A DNA stretch of 64,000 nucleotides from Coriaria nepalensis (lineage: Eukaryota; Streptophyta; Magnoliopsida; Cucurbitales; Coriariaceae). The translations under genes and the position numbers were made by a program. This document shows positions 37,871 through 50,116 of this stretch, piece by piece. A model generated the notes under the pieces. That model ran no database searches and was not told the DNA's origin. It saw nothing but the letters and a program-made list of their open reading frames with translations. How positions within the stretch are numbered: the stretch's first letter is position 1; each line of letters begins with the position of its first letter. The stretch covers positions 53,638,569-53,702,568 of the forward strand of contig CP114481.1 in NCBI GenBank assembly GCA_027186245.1. The letters run 5' to 3'.

Positions 37871-39547
37871 CATAATTCTCTAAGAGAGTTGGAGCTTGAG
37901 AGAGATAAAATGGTGAATGAATAAGATAAAAATAATACAAATTAAAATTAGACAAAGTTCCTAAAATTTACAAGAAAATCAACGGGCAAGAAAAAATTTA
38001 GAAAAGAGTTTTGCAGAATGATGTACTTTCATGCAAACGAATGAAAATGAGTAAGAAATAGTACTTGATATGAAAACGAATTGAGAGCTTCAAACAAATC
38101 TAATTTCTGAACCATAATTTTTTTAGAGCGTTGGAGCTTAAGAGAGATAAAATAGTGAATGAATAAGATAAAAATGATACAAATTAAAATTAGACAAAGT
38201 TCTAAAAATTTACAAGAAAATGAACGGGCAACAAAATATCTAGAAAAGAGTTTTGCAGAATGATGTACTTTCATGCGAACGAATGAAAATGAGTAAGAAA
38301 TAGTACTTGATATGAAAAGGAATTGAGAGCTTCAAACAAATCTAATTTCCGAAACATAATTTTTTTAGAGCGTTGGAGCTTGAGAGAGATAAAATGGTGA
38401 ATGAATAAGATAAAAATAATACAAATTAAAATTAGACAAAGTTCCAAAAATTTACCAGAAAATAAACGGGCAACAAAATATCTGGAAAAGAGTTTTGCAG
38501 AATGATGTACTTTCATGCAAACGAATGAAAATGAGTAAGAAATAGTACTTGATATGAAAAGGAATTGAGAGCTTCAAACAAATCTAATTTCCGAACAATA
38601 ATTTTTTTAGAGCATTAGAACTTCAGAGAGATAAAATGGTGAATGAATAAGATGAAAATAATACAAATTTAAATTAGACAAAGTTCCATAAATTTACCAG
38701 AATATCAACGAGTGGGAAAAAATCTAGAAAAGAGTTTTGCGGAATGAAGTACTTTCATACAAACGAATGAAAATGAGAAAGAAATAGTACCTTAGATGAA
38801 CACGAATTGAGATCTTCAAACAAATATAATTTCAGAACCATAATTCTCTAAGAGAGTTGGAGCTTGAGAGAGATAAAATGGTGAATGAATAAGATAAAAA
38901 CAATACAAATTAAAATTAGACAAAGTTCCTAAAATTTACAAGAAAATCAACGGGCAAGAAAAAATTTAGAAAAGAGTTTTGCAGAATGATGTACTTTCAT
39001 GCAAACAAATGAAAATGAGTAAGAAATAGTACTTGATATGAAAACGAATTGAGAGCTTCAAACAAATCTAATTTCTGAACCATAATATTTTTAGAGCGTT
39101 GGAGCTTAAGAGAGATAAAATGGCGAATGAATAAGATAAAAATAATACAAATTAAAATTAGACAAAGTTCCAAAAATTTACAAGAAAATCAACAAGCAAG
39201 AAAAAATCTAGAAAAGAGTTTTGCAGAAATGATGTACTTTCATGCAAACGAATGAAAATGAGTAAGAAATAGTACCTGATATGAAAACGAATGGAGAGCT
39301 TCAAACAAATCTAATTTTCGAACCATAATTTTGTTAGTGCGTTGGAGCTTGCTTGAGAGAGATAAAATGGTGAATGAATAAGATAAAAATAATACAAATT
39401 AAAATTAGACAAAGTTCTAAAAATTTACAAGAAAATCAACAGGCGGGAAAAAATCTAGAAAAGTGTTTTGCGGAATGAAGTACTTTCATGCAAACAAATG
39501 AAAATGATTACGAAATAATACCTGATATGAAAACGAATTGAGTGCCT
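37871..39547 (+). repeat. L-type island with two copies of the R-to-L junction
   Basis: 'ctctaagagagttgg' lies at 37,878 and 38,846, exactly 968 bp (four monomers) apart. Each is followed by 'gttcctaaaatttac' and 'gggcaagaaaaaatttag', then L monomers. A single R monomer (about 38,630-38,860, 'gatgaaaataatac', 'cgagtggga') sits inside the island and leads into the second junction. The four-unit spacing and shared private changes point to one junction duplicated. Confidence 0.83.
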
Positions 39548-40118
39548 CAAACAAATCTAATTTCCGAACCATAATTTTTTTAGAGCGTTGGAGCTTGAGA
39601 GAGATAAAATGGTGAATGAATAAGATAAAAATAATACAAATTAAAATTACACAAAGTTCCAAAAATTTAAAAGAAAATCAACAAGCAAGAAAAAATCTAG
39701 AAAAGAGTTTTGCAGAAATGATGTACTCTCATGCAAACAAATGAAAATGAGTAAGAAATAGTACCTGATATGAAAACGAATTGGGAGCTTCAAACAAATC
39801 TAATTTTCGAACCATAATTTTTTTAGTGCGTTGGAGCTTGAGAGAGATAAAATGGTGAATGAATAAGATAAAAATAATACAAATTAAAATTAGACAAAGT
39901 TCTAAAAATTTACAAGAGAATCAACGGGCAACAAAATATCTAGAAAAGAGTTTTGCAGAATGATGTACTTTCATGCAAACGAATGAAAATGAGTAAGAAA
40001 TAGTACTTGATATGAAAAGGAATTGAGAGCTTCAAACAAATCTAATTTCCGAACCATAATTTTTTTAGAGCATTGGAACTTGAGAGAGATAAAATGGTGA
40101 ATGAATAAGATAAAAATA

Positions 40119-42374
40119 ATACAAATTAAAATTAGACAAAGTTCCAAAAATTTACAAGAAAATCAACGGGCAAGAAAAAATCTAGAAAAGTGTTTTGCGG
40201 AATGAAGTATTTTCATGCAAACGAATGAAAATGAGTATTAAATAGTACCAGATATGAAGACGAATTGGGAGCTTCAAACAAATCTAATTTCCGAACCATT
40301 ATTTTTTTAGAGCGTTGGAGCATGAGAGAGATAAAATGGTGAATGAATAAGATAAAAATAATACAAATTAAAATTAGACAAAGTTCCAAGAATTTACAAG
40401 AATATCAACGGGCGGGAAAAAATCTAGAAAAGTGTTTGGCGGAATGAAGTACTTTCATGCAAACAAATGAAAATGATTACGAAAAAGTACCTGATCTGAA
40501 AACGAATTGAGAGCCTCAAACAAATCTAATTTCCGAACCATAATATTTTTAGAGCGTTGGAGCTTGAGAGAGATAAAATGGTGAATGAATAAGATAAAAA
40601 TAATACAAATTAAAATTACACAAAGTTCAAAAAATTTACGAGAAAATCAACAAGCAAGAAAAAATCTATAAAAGAGTTTTGCAGAAATGATGTACTCTCA
40701 TGCAAACGAATGAAAATGAGTAAGAAATAGTACCTGATATGAAAACGAATTGAGAGCTTCAAACAAATCTAATTTTCGAACCATAATTTTTTTACTGCGT
40801 TGGAGCTTGAGAGAGATAAAATGGTGAATGAATAAGATACAAATGAAACAAATTAAAATTAGACAAAGTTCAAAAAATTTACAAGAATATCAACGGGCGG
40901 AAAAGATCTAGAAAAGTGTTTTGCGGATTGAAGTACTTTCATGCAAACGAATGAAAATGGGGATGAAATAGTACCTAATATGAAGACGAATGGAGAGCTC
41001 CAAACAAATCTTATTTCCGAACCATAATTTTTTTAGAACGATGGAGCTTGAGAGAGATAAAATGGTGAATGAATAAGATATAAATAATACAAATTAAAAT
41101 TAGACAAAGTTCTACAAATTTACAAGAATATCAACGGGTAGGAAAAAATCTAGAAAAGAGCTTTGCGGAATGAAGTACTTTCATGCAAAAGAATGAAAAT
41201 GAGAAAGAAATAGTACCTGATATGAAGACGAATGGAGAGCTTCAAACAAATATAATTTACGAACCATAATTCTCTTAGAGCATTGGAGCTTGGGAGAGAT
41301 AAAATGGCGAATGAATAAGTAAAAAATAATACAAATTAAAACTAGACAAAATTCAAGAAATTTACAAGAATATTAACGGGCGAGAAAAAAATTTAGAAAA
41401 GAGTTTTGCGGAATGAAGTGCTTTCATGCAAATGAAAGAAAATGAGTAAGAAATAGGATCTGATATGAGGACGAATATAGAGCTTCAAACAAATCTAATT
41501 TCCGAACCATAATTTTTTTAGATCGTTGGATTTTGAGAAGGTTAAAATGGTGAATGAATAAGATAAAAATAATACAAATTAAAATTAGACGAAGTTCTAG
41601 AAATTTACAAGAATATCAACGGGAGGGAAAAAATCTAGAAAAGATTTTTGCGGAATGAAGTACTTTCATGCAAACAAATGAAAATGAGTAAGAAATAGTA
41701 CCTGATATGAAGACCAATGGAGATCTTCAAACAAATATAATTTCTGAACCATAATTCTCTAAGAGAGTTGGAGCTTGAGAGAGATAAAATGGCGAATGAA
41801 TAAGATAAAAATAATACAAATTAAAATTAGCCAAAGTTCCAGAAATTTACAAGAATATCAATGGGCGGGAAAAAAATTTAGAAAAGAGTTTTGCGGAATG
41901 AAGTACTTTCTTGCAAACGAATGAAAATGGGTAAGAAATAGTACCTAATATGAAGACGATTTGAGAGCTTCAAACAAATCTAATTTCTGAACCATAATTT
42001 TTTTAGAGCGTTGGAGCTTGAGAAAGATAAAATGGCGAATGAATAAGATAAAAATCATACAAATTCAAATTAGACAAATTTCCAGAGAGAGATAAAATGG
42101 TGAATGAATAAGATAAAAATAAAACAAATTCAAATTAGGCAAATTTCCAGAGGGAGATAAAATGGCGAATGAATAAGATAAAAATAATACAAATTCAAAT
42201 TAGACAAATTTCCAGAAATTTACAAGAATATCAACGGGCGGGAAAAAAATCTAGAAAAGTGTTTTACAGAATGACGTACTTTCATGCAAACGAATGAAAA
42301 TGAGTAAGAAATAATACCTAATATGAAGACGAATTGAGAGCTTCAAACAAATCTAATTTCCGAACCATAATTTT
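40119..42374 (+). repeat. Module M, copy 3
   Basis: Matches 29,805-32,060 at an offset of 10,314. It carries the 'gtaccagatatgaagacg', 'aaaagtacctgatctg', 'agatct' (40,904), 'ataagtaaaaaa' and 65-bp triplication markers in the same order. Its distal part (from 40,791) is repeated at once at 42,375. Confidence 0.87.
42026..42215 (+). repeat. 65-bp triplication (in M copy 3)
   Basis: 'gataaaatgg' starts at 42,026, 42,091 and 42,156. This version differs from the 27.5- and 31.7-kb versions ('tggtgaatg' and 'aaaacaaatt' in the middle copy, 'attaggcaaa', 'agaggga' junction), so it evolved separately after the module was copied. The exact counterpart is at 52,595-52,784. Confidence 0.95.
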
Positions 42375-43920
42375 TTTAGTGCGTTGGAGCTTGGGAGAGA
42401 TAAAATGGTGAATGAATAAGATAAAAATGAAACAAATTAAAATTAGACAAAGTTCAAAAAATTTACAAGAATATCAACGGGCGGAAAAGATCTAGAAAAG
42501 TGTTTTGCGGATTGAAGTACTTTCATGCAGACGAATGAAAAGGGGGATGAAATAGTACCTAATATGAAGACGAATGGAGAGCTCCAAACAAATCTTATTT
42601 CCGAACCATAATTTTTTTAGAGCGTTGGAGCTTGAGAGAGATAAAATGGTGAATGAATAAGATATAAATAATACAAATTAAAATTAGACAAAGTTCTACA
42701 AATTTACAAGAATATCAACAGGTAGGAAAAAATCTAGAAAAGAGTTTTGCGGAATGAAGTACTTTCATGCAAAAGAATGAAAATGAGAAAGAAATAGTAC
42801 CTGATATGAAGACGAATGGAGAGCTTCAAACAAATATAATTTACGAACCATAATTCTCTTAGAGCATTGGAGCTTGGGAGAGATAAAATGGCGAATGAAT
42901 AAGTAAAAAATAATACAAATTAAAACTAGACAAAATTCCAGAAATTTACAAGAATATTAACGGGCGAGAAAAAAATTTAGAAAAGAGTTTTGCGCAATGA
43001 AGTGCTTTCATGCAAATGAAAGAAAATGAGTAAGAAATAGGATCTGATATGAGGACGAATATAGAGCTTGAAACAAATCTAATTTCCGAACCATAATTTT
43101 TTTAGATCGTTGGATTTTGAGAAAGTTAAAATGGTGAATGAATAAGATAAAAATAATACAAATTAAAATTAGACAAAGTTCTAGAAATTTACAAGAATAT
43201 CAACGGGACGGAAAAAATCTAGAAAAGATTTTTGCGGAATGAAGTACTTTCATGCAAACAAATGAAAATGAGTAAGAAATAGTACCTGATATGAAGACGA
43301 ATGGAGATCTTCACACAAATATAATTTCTGAACCATAATTCTCTAAGAGTGTTGGAGCTTGAAAGAGATAAAATGGCGAATGAATAAGATAAAAATAATA
43401 CAAATTAAAATTAGCCAAAGTTTCAGAAATTTACAAGAATATCAATGGGCGGGAAAAAAATTTAGAAAAGAGTTTTGCGGAATGAAGTACTTTCTTGCAA
43501 ACGAATGAAAATGGGTAAGAAATAGTACCTAATATTAAGACGAATTGAGAGCTTCAAACAAATCTAATTTCCGAACCATAATTTTTTTAGAGCGTTGGAG
43601 CTTGAGAAAGATAAAATGGCGAATGAATAAGATAAAAATAATACAAATTCAAATTAGACAAATTTCCAGGGAGAGATAAAATGGCGAATGAATAAGATAA
43701 AAATAATACAAATTCAAATTAGACAAATTTCCAGAAATTTACAAGAATATCAACGGGCGGGAAAAAAATCTAGAAAAGTGTTTTACAGAATGACGTACTT
43801 TCATGCAAACGAATGAAAATGAGTCAGAAATAATACCTAATATGAAGATGAATTGAGAGCTTCAAACAAATCTAATTTCCGAACCATAATTTTTTTAGAG
43901 CGTTGGAGCTTGAGAGAGAT
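42375..43920 (+). repeat. Module M sub-unit, tandem copy (offset 1,584)
   Basis: 40,791-42,374 is followed by a second copy starting at 42,375. 'agatct' at 40,904 recurs at 42,488, and 'tttactgcgt' at 40,791 aligns with 'tttagtgcgt' at 42,375. The offset of 1,584 is close to six monomers plus two 65-bp partial units (1,582). This copy has only two 65-bp units (43,610 and 43,675) where the first has three. Confidence 0.87.
43610..43734 (+). repeat. 65-bp partial-monomer duplication
   Basis: 'gataaaatggcg' lies at 43,610 and 43,675, joined through 'ttccagggagagataaa'. One unit fewer than at 42,026, so copy number of the 65-bp unit varies between otherwise matching modules. Counterpart at 54,179-54,303. 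Confidence 0.93.
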
Positions 43921-44979
43921 AAAATGGTGAATGAATAAAATAAAAATAATACAAATTAAAATTCGACAAAGTTCCAAAAATTTACGAGAATATCAACGGG
44001 TGGAAAAAAAATATAGAAAAGAGTTTTGCGGAATGAAGTACTTTCATACAAACGAATGAAAATGAGTAAGAAATAGTACCTGATATGAAGACGAATGGAG
44101 AGCTCCGAACAAATCTAATTTTCGAACCATAATTTTTTTAGAGCGTTGGAGCTTGAGAGAGATAAAATGGTGAATGAATAAGATGAAAATAATACAAATT
44201 TAAATTAAACAAAGTTACTGAAATTTACGAGAACATCAACGGGCGGGAAAAAATCTAGAAAAGAGTTTTGCGGAATGAAGTACTTTCATACAAACGAATG
44301 AAAATCAGTAAAAAAAATAGTACCTGAGATGAAGACGAATGGAGAGCTTCAAACAAATCTAATTTCCGAACGATAATTTATTTAGAGCGTTGGATTTTGA
44401 GAAAATTAAAATGGTGAATGAATAAGATAAAAATAATACAAATTATAATTAGACAAAGTTCTAGAAATTTACAAGAATATCAACGGGAGGGAAAAAATCT
44501 AGAAAAGATTTTTGCTGAATGAAGTACTTTCATGCAAACAAATGAAAATAAGTAAGAAATTGTACCTGATATGAAGACGAATTGAGAGCTCCAAACAAAT
44601 CTAATTTCCGAACCATAATTTTTTTACAGCGTTGGAGCTTGAGAGAGATAAAATGGTGAATGAAAAGATAAAAATAATTCAAATAAAAAAATAGACAAAG
44701 TTCCAAAAATTTACAAGAATATCAACGGGCGGGAATAAATCTAGAAAAGAGTTTTGCGGAATGAAGTACTTTCATGCAAACAAATGAAAATGATAAGAAA
44801 TAGTAATTGATATGAGGATGAAAAAAGAGCTTCAAACAAATCTAATTTCTGAACCATAATTTTTATAAAGCGTTGGAGCTTGAGAAAGATAAAATGGTGA
44901 ATGAATAACATAAAAATAATACGAATTAAAATTGGACAAAGTTCCAAAAATTTACCAAAATATCAACGGGCGGGAAAAA

Positions 44980-45178
44980 ATCTAGAACTTTGTAAAAAAT
45001 AGTACCTGAGATGAAGACGAATAGAGAGCTTCAAACAAATGTAATTTCCGAACCTTAATTTTTTTAGAGCGTTGGGTCTTGAGAAAGTTAAAACAGTGAA
45101 TGAATAAGATAAAAATAATACGAATTAAAATTAGACAAAGTTCTAGAAATTTACAAGAATATTTACGGGCGGGAAAAA
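44980..45178 (+). repeat. Truncated monomer, 199 bp
   Basis: The distance from 'atctag' at 44,980 to the next at 45,179 is 199 bp, 43 short. The break reads 'tctagaactttgtaaaa': about 22 bp before and 21 bp after a retained 'cttt' are lost, as in two deletions or one deletion with a 4-bp filler. Downstream the monomer is normal R type. The exact counterpart is at 55,549-55,747, so the loss is older than the 10.6-kb duplication. Confidence 0.93.
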
Positions 45179-45660
45179 ATCTAGAAAACATTTTTGCGGA
45201 ATGAAGTACTTTCATGCAAACAAAAGAAAATAAGTAAGAAACTGTATCTGATATGAAGACGAATGGAGAGCTCCAAACAAATCTAATTTCCGAACCATAA
45301 TTTTTTTAGAGCGTTGGAGCTTGAGAGAGATAAAATGGTGAATGAAAAGATAAAAATAATACAAATAAAAAATAGGCAAAGTTCCAAAAATTTACCAGAA
45401 TATCAACGGGCGGGAATAAATCTAGAAAAGAGTTTTGCGGAATGAAGTACATTAATGCAAACAAATGAAAATGATAAGAAATAGTAATTGATATGAAGAT
45501 GAAAAAAGAGCTTCAGACAAATCTAATTTCTGAACCATAATTTTTATAAAGCGTTGGATCTTGAGAAAGTTAAAACAGTGAATGAATAAGATAAAAATAA
45601 TACAAATTAAAATTGGACAAAGTTCCAAAAATTTATCAAAATATCAACGGGCGGGAAAAA

Positions 45661-46628
45661 ATCTAAAAAAGAGTTTTGCGGAATGACATACTTTCTTGCA
45701 AACGAAAGAAAATGAGTAAGAAATAAGACCTGATTTGAAGACGAATAGAGGGCTTCAAACAAATCTAATATCCGAACCATAATTTTTTTGGAGCGATGGA
45801 GCTTGAGAGAGATAAAATGGTGAATGAATAAGATGAAAATAATACAAATTTAAATTAGACAAAGTTACTGAAATTTCCGAGAACATCAACGAGCGGGAAA
45901 AAATCTAGAAAAGAGTTTTGCGGAATGAAGTACTTTCATACAAACGAATGAAAATGAGTAAAAAATAGTACCTGAGATGAAGACGAATAGAGAGCTTCAA
46001 ACAAATGTAATTTCCGAACCTTAATTTTTTTAGAGCGTTGGATCTTGAGAAAGTTAAAACAGTGAATGAATAACATAAAAATAATACAAATTAAAATTGG
46101 ACAAAGTTCCAAAAATTTACCAAAATATCAACGGGCGGGAAAAAATCTAAAAAAGAGTTTTGCGGAATGACATACTTTCTTGCAAACGAAAGAAAATGAG
46201 TAAGAAATAAGACCTGATTTGAAGACGAATAGAGGGCTTCAAACAAATCTAATTTCCGAACCATAATTTTTTTGGAGCGATGGAGCTTGAGAGAGATAAA
46301 ATGGTGAATGAATAAGATGAAAATAATACAAATTAAAATTAGACTAAGTTCCAGAAATTCACGAGAATATCAATGGGCGGGAAAAAATCTAGAAAAGAGT
46401 TTTGCGGTATGAAGTACTTTCATACAAACGAATGAAAATGAGTAAAAAATAGTACCTGAGATGAAGACGAATGGAGATCTTCAAACAAATCTAATTTCCA
46501 AACCATAATTTTTTTAGAGCATTGGAGCTTGAGAGAGATACAATGGTGAATGAATAAGATAAAAATAATACATATTAAAATTAGACAAAGTTCTAGAAAT
46601 TTACAAAAATATCAAGGGGCGGGAAAAA
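45661..46628 (+). repeat. Dimer duplication, 484 bp
   Basis: 'atctaaaaaagag' at 45,661 and 46,145, each followed by 'gaatgacatactttcttgc', 'aataagacctgatttgaag', 'gagggcttc' and 'ggagcgatgg'. They later diverge: the first continues into a 'gttactgaaatttcc' monomer, the second into 'gactaagttccagaaattc'. A single copy of this segment is found at 61.5 kb. Confidence 0.87.
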
Positions 46629-47079
46629 ATCTTGAAAAGATTTTTGCGGAATGAAGTACTTTCATGCAAGAAAATGAAAATAAGTAAGAAATTGTACCTG
46701 ATATGAAGACAAATGGAGAGCTCCAAACAAATCTAATTTCCGAACCGTAATTGTTTTAGAGCGTTAAAGCTTGAGAGAGATAAAATGGTGGATGAATAAG
46801 ATAAAAATAAAACAAATTAAAATTAGACAAAGTTCCAAAAATTTGCAAGAATATCAACGGGCGGGAAAAAATCTAGAAAAGAGTTTTGCGGAATGAAGTA
46901 CATTAATGCAAACGAATGAAAATGACTAAGAAATAATACCTGATATGAAGATGAATGGAGAGCTTCAAACAAATCTAATTTACGAACCATAAGTTTTTTA
47001 AAGCATTGGAGCTTGAGAAAGATAAAATGGTGAATGAATAAAATTAAAATAATACAAATTAAACTTGGACAAAGTTCAA

Positions 47080-49420
47080 AAAATTTACCAAAATATCATC
47101 GGGCGGGAAAAAATCTAGAAAACAGTTTTGCGGAATGAAATAATTTCATTCAAATGAAAGAAAATGAGTAAGAAATATGACCTGATATGAAGACGAATAG
47201 AGAGCTTCAAACAAATCTAATTTCCGAACCATAATTTTTTTAGAGCATTGGAGCTGGAGAGAGATAAAATGGCGAATGAATAAGATAAAAATAATACAAA
47301 TTAAAATTGGCCTAAATTTCCAAAAATTTACCAAAATATCAACAGGCGGGAAAAAATCTAGAAAAGAGTTTTGCGGAATGAAATACTTTCATGCAAATGA
47401 AAGAAATTGAGTAAGAAATAGAACATGATATGAAGACGAATAGAGAGCTTCAAACAAATCAAATTTCCGAACCATAATTTTTTTAGAGCGTTGGAGCTTG
47501 AGAGAGATAAAATGGTGAATGAATAAGATGAAAATAATACAAATTAAAATTAGAAAAAGTTCCAGAAATTTACAAGAATATCAGAGGATAGGAAAAAATC
47601 TAGAAAAGAGTTTCGCGGAATGAAGTACTTTCATACAAACGAATGAAAATGAGTAAAAAATAGTACCGGAGATGAAGACGAATGGAGAGCTTCAAACAAA
47701 TCTAATTTTCGAACGATAAATTTTTTTAGAGCGTCGGATCTTGAGACAGTTAAAATGGTGAATGAATGAGATAAAAATAATACAAATTAAAATTAGACAA
47801 AGTTCTAGAAATTTACAAGAATATCAACGGGCGGGAAAAAATTTAGAAAAGATTTTTGCGGAATGAAGTACTTTCATGCAAACAAATGAAAATATGTAAG
47901 AAATTGTACCTGAGATAAAGAGGAATGGAGACCTTCAAACAAATCTAGTTTCCGAACCATAATTTTTGTAGAGCGTTGGAGTTTGACAAAGATAAAATGG
48001 TGAATGAATAAGATAAAAATAATACAAATTAAAATTAGACAAAGTTCCATAAATTTACGAGAATATCAACGGGCGGGAAAAATCCAGAAAAGAGTTTTGC
48101 GGAATGAAGTACTTTCAAACAAACGAATGAAAATCAGTAAAAAAAATAGTACCAGAGATGAAAACGAATGGAGAGCTTCAAGCAAATCTAATTTCTGAAC
48201 CATAATTTTTTTAAAGCCTTGGAGCTTGAGAAATATAAAATGGTGAATGAATAAGGCAAAAATAATACAAATTAAAATTAGACAAATTTCCAAAAATTTA
48301 CAAGAGTATGAACGGGCGGGAAAAAATCTAGATAAGAGTTTTGCGGAATGAAGTACATTAATGCAACCGAATGACAATGAGTAAGAAATATTACCCGATA
48401 TGAAGATCAATGAAGAGCTTCGAACAAATCTACTTTCTGAACCATAATTTTTATAAAGCGTTGGAGCTTGAGAAAGATAAAATGGTAAATGTATAAGATA
48501 AAAATAATACAAATTAAAATTGGCCTAAATTTCCAAAAATTTACCAAAATATCAACAGGCGGGAAAAAATCTAGAAAAGAGTTTTGCAGAGTGAAATACT
48601 TTCATGGAAATGAAAGAAAATGAGTAAGAAATAGAACATGATATGAAGACGAATAGAGAGCTACAAACAAATCTAATTTCCGAACCATAATTTTTTTAGA
48701 GCGTTGGAGCTTGAGAGAGATAAAATGGTGAATGAATAAGATGAAAATAATACAAATTTAAATTAGACAAGTTCCTGAAATTTACGAGAACATCAACGGG
48801 CAGGAAAAAATCTAGAAAAGAGTTTTGCGGAATGAAGTACTTTCAAACAAACGAATGAAAATGAGTAAAAAATAGTACCTGAGATGAAGACGAATAGAGA
48901 GCTTCAAACAAATGTAATTTCCGAACCATAATTTTTTTAGAGCGTTGGATCTTGAGAAAGTTAAAACAGTGAATGAATAAGATAAAAATAATACAAATTA
49001 AAATTAGACAAAGTTCTAGAAATTTACAAGAATATTTACGGGCGGGAAAAAATCTAGAAAACATTTTTGCGGAATGAAGTACTTTCATGCAAACAAAAGA
49101 AAATAAGTAAGAAATTGTACCTGATATGAAGACGAATGCAGAGCTCCAAACAAATCTAATTTCCGAACCATAATTTTTTTAGAGCGTTGGAGCTTGAGAG
49201 AGATAAAATGGTGAATGAATAAGATGAAAATAATACAAATTTAAATTAGACAAAGTTACTGAAATTTACGAGAACATCAACGGGCGGGAAAAAATCTAGA
49301 AAAGAGTTTTGCGGAATGAAGTACTTTCATACAAACGAATGAAAATCAGTAAAAAAATAGTACCTGAGATGAAGACGAATGGAGAGCTTCAAACAAATCT
49401 AATTTCCGAACGATAATTTT
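47080..49420 (+). repeat. Module N, copy 2
   Basis: Matches 34,330-36,670 (offset 12,749) and 57,649-59,989 (offset 10,569). Near 47,566-47,600 it has a cluster of differences from both relatives ('atcagaggatagg' where 58,149 has 'atcaacgggcagg'), compensated by a one-base gain near 47,710, so the downstream offset is unchanged. Confidence 0.86.
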
Positions 49421-50116
49421 TTTAGAGCGTTGGATTTTGAGAAAGTTAAAATGGTGAATAAATAAGATAAAAATAATACAAATTAAAATTAGACAAAGTT
49501 CTAGAAATTTACAAGAATATCATCGGGAGGGAAAAAATCTAGAAAAGATTTTTGCGGAATGAAGTACTTTCATGCAAACAAATGAAAATAAGTAAGAAAT
49601 TGTACCTGATATGAAGACGAATGGAGAGCTCCAAACAAATCTAATTTCCGAACCATAATTTTTTTAGAGCGTTGGAGCTTGAGAGAGATAAAATGGTGAA
49701 TGAATAAGATGAAAATAATACAAATTTAAATTAGACAAAGTTACTGAAATTTACGAGAACATCAACGGGCGGGAAAAAATCTAGAAAAGAGTTTTGCGGA
49801 ATGAAGTACTTTCATACAAACGAATGAAAATCAGTAAAAAAATAGTACCTGAGATGAAGACGAATGGAGAGCTTCAAACAAATCTAATTTCCGAACGATA
49901 ATTTTTTTAGAGCGTTGGATTTTGAGAAAGTTAAAATGGTGAATAAATAAGATAAAAATAATTCAAATTAAAATTAGACAAAGTTCTAGAAATTTACAAG
50001 AATATCAGCGGGAGGGAAAAAATCTAGAAAAGATTTTTGCGGAATGAAGTACTTTCATGCAAACAAATGAAAATAAGTAAGAAATTGTACCTGATATGAA
50101 GACGAATGGAGAGCTC
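49255..50116 (+). repeat. 485-bp dimer array within unit 1
   Basis: 'gttactgaaatttacgag' lies at 49,255 and 49,740 (offset 485). Each dimer pairs an R monomer with 'aatttaaattagac' and one with 'gaacgataat' and 'ttggattttgag'. The array is cut at 50,116, where the second 10.6-kb unit begins. Confidence 0.92.

Larger units (their letters stand above)
39548..50116 (+). repeat. 10,569-bp tandem duplication, unit 1
   Basis: Every landmark checked from 39,650 to 50,100 recurs exactly 10,569 bp later. At the left edge, 39,541 'agtgcctc' differs from 50,110 'agagctcc', and the match begins at 39,548/50,117. Since the second copy starts where the first ends, this is a direct tandem duplication. The edge can slide over any stretch shared by the two parent monomers (up to about 39,650), so the true crossover lies within about 100 bp. 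The length equals 43.7 monomers; it is not a whole number because the unit contains 65-bp partial copies and a truncated monomer. Confidence 0.95.

Noticed and set aside
40904..40909. AGATCT palindromes recurring with module M as possible binding sites.
   Set aside because: They arise from a short deletion that joins 'aaaag' to 'atctag' in one monomer lineage. They are useful as markers of descent but nothing suggests function.
48066..48512. Minus-strand open frame of 148 codons, the longest in the window, repeated at 58,635-59,081.
   Set aside because: It spans almost two monomers only because small indels happen to keep one frame open. The counterpart in module N copy 1 (35,317-35,840) is split, and its second appearance comes from the 10.6-kb duplication rather than selection.
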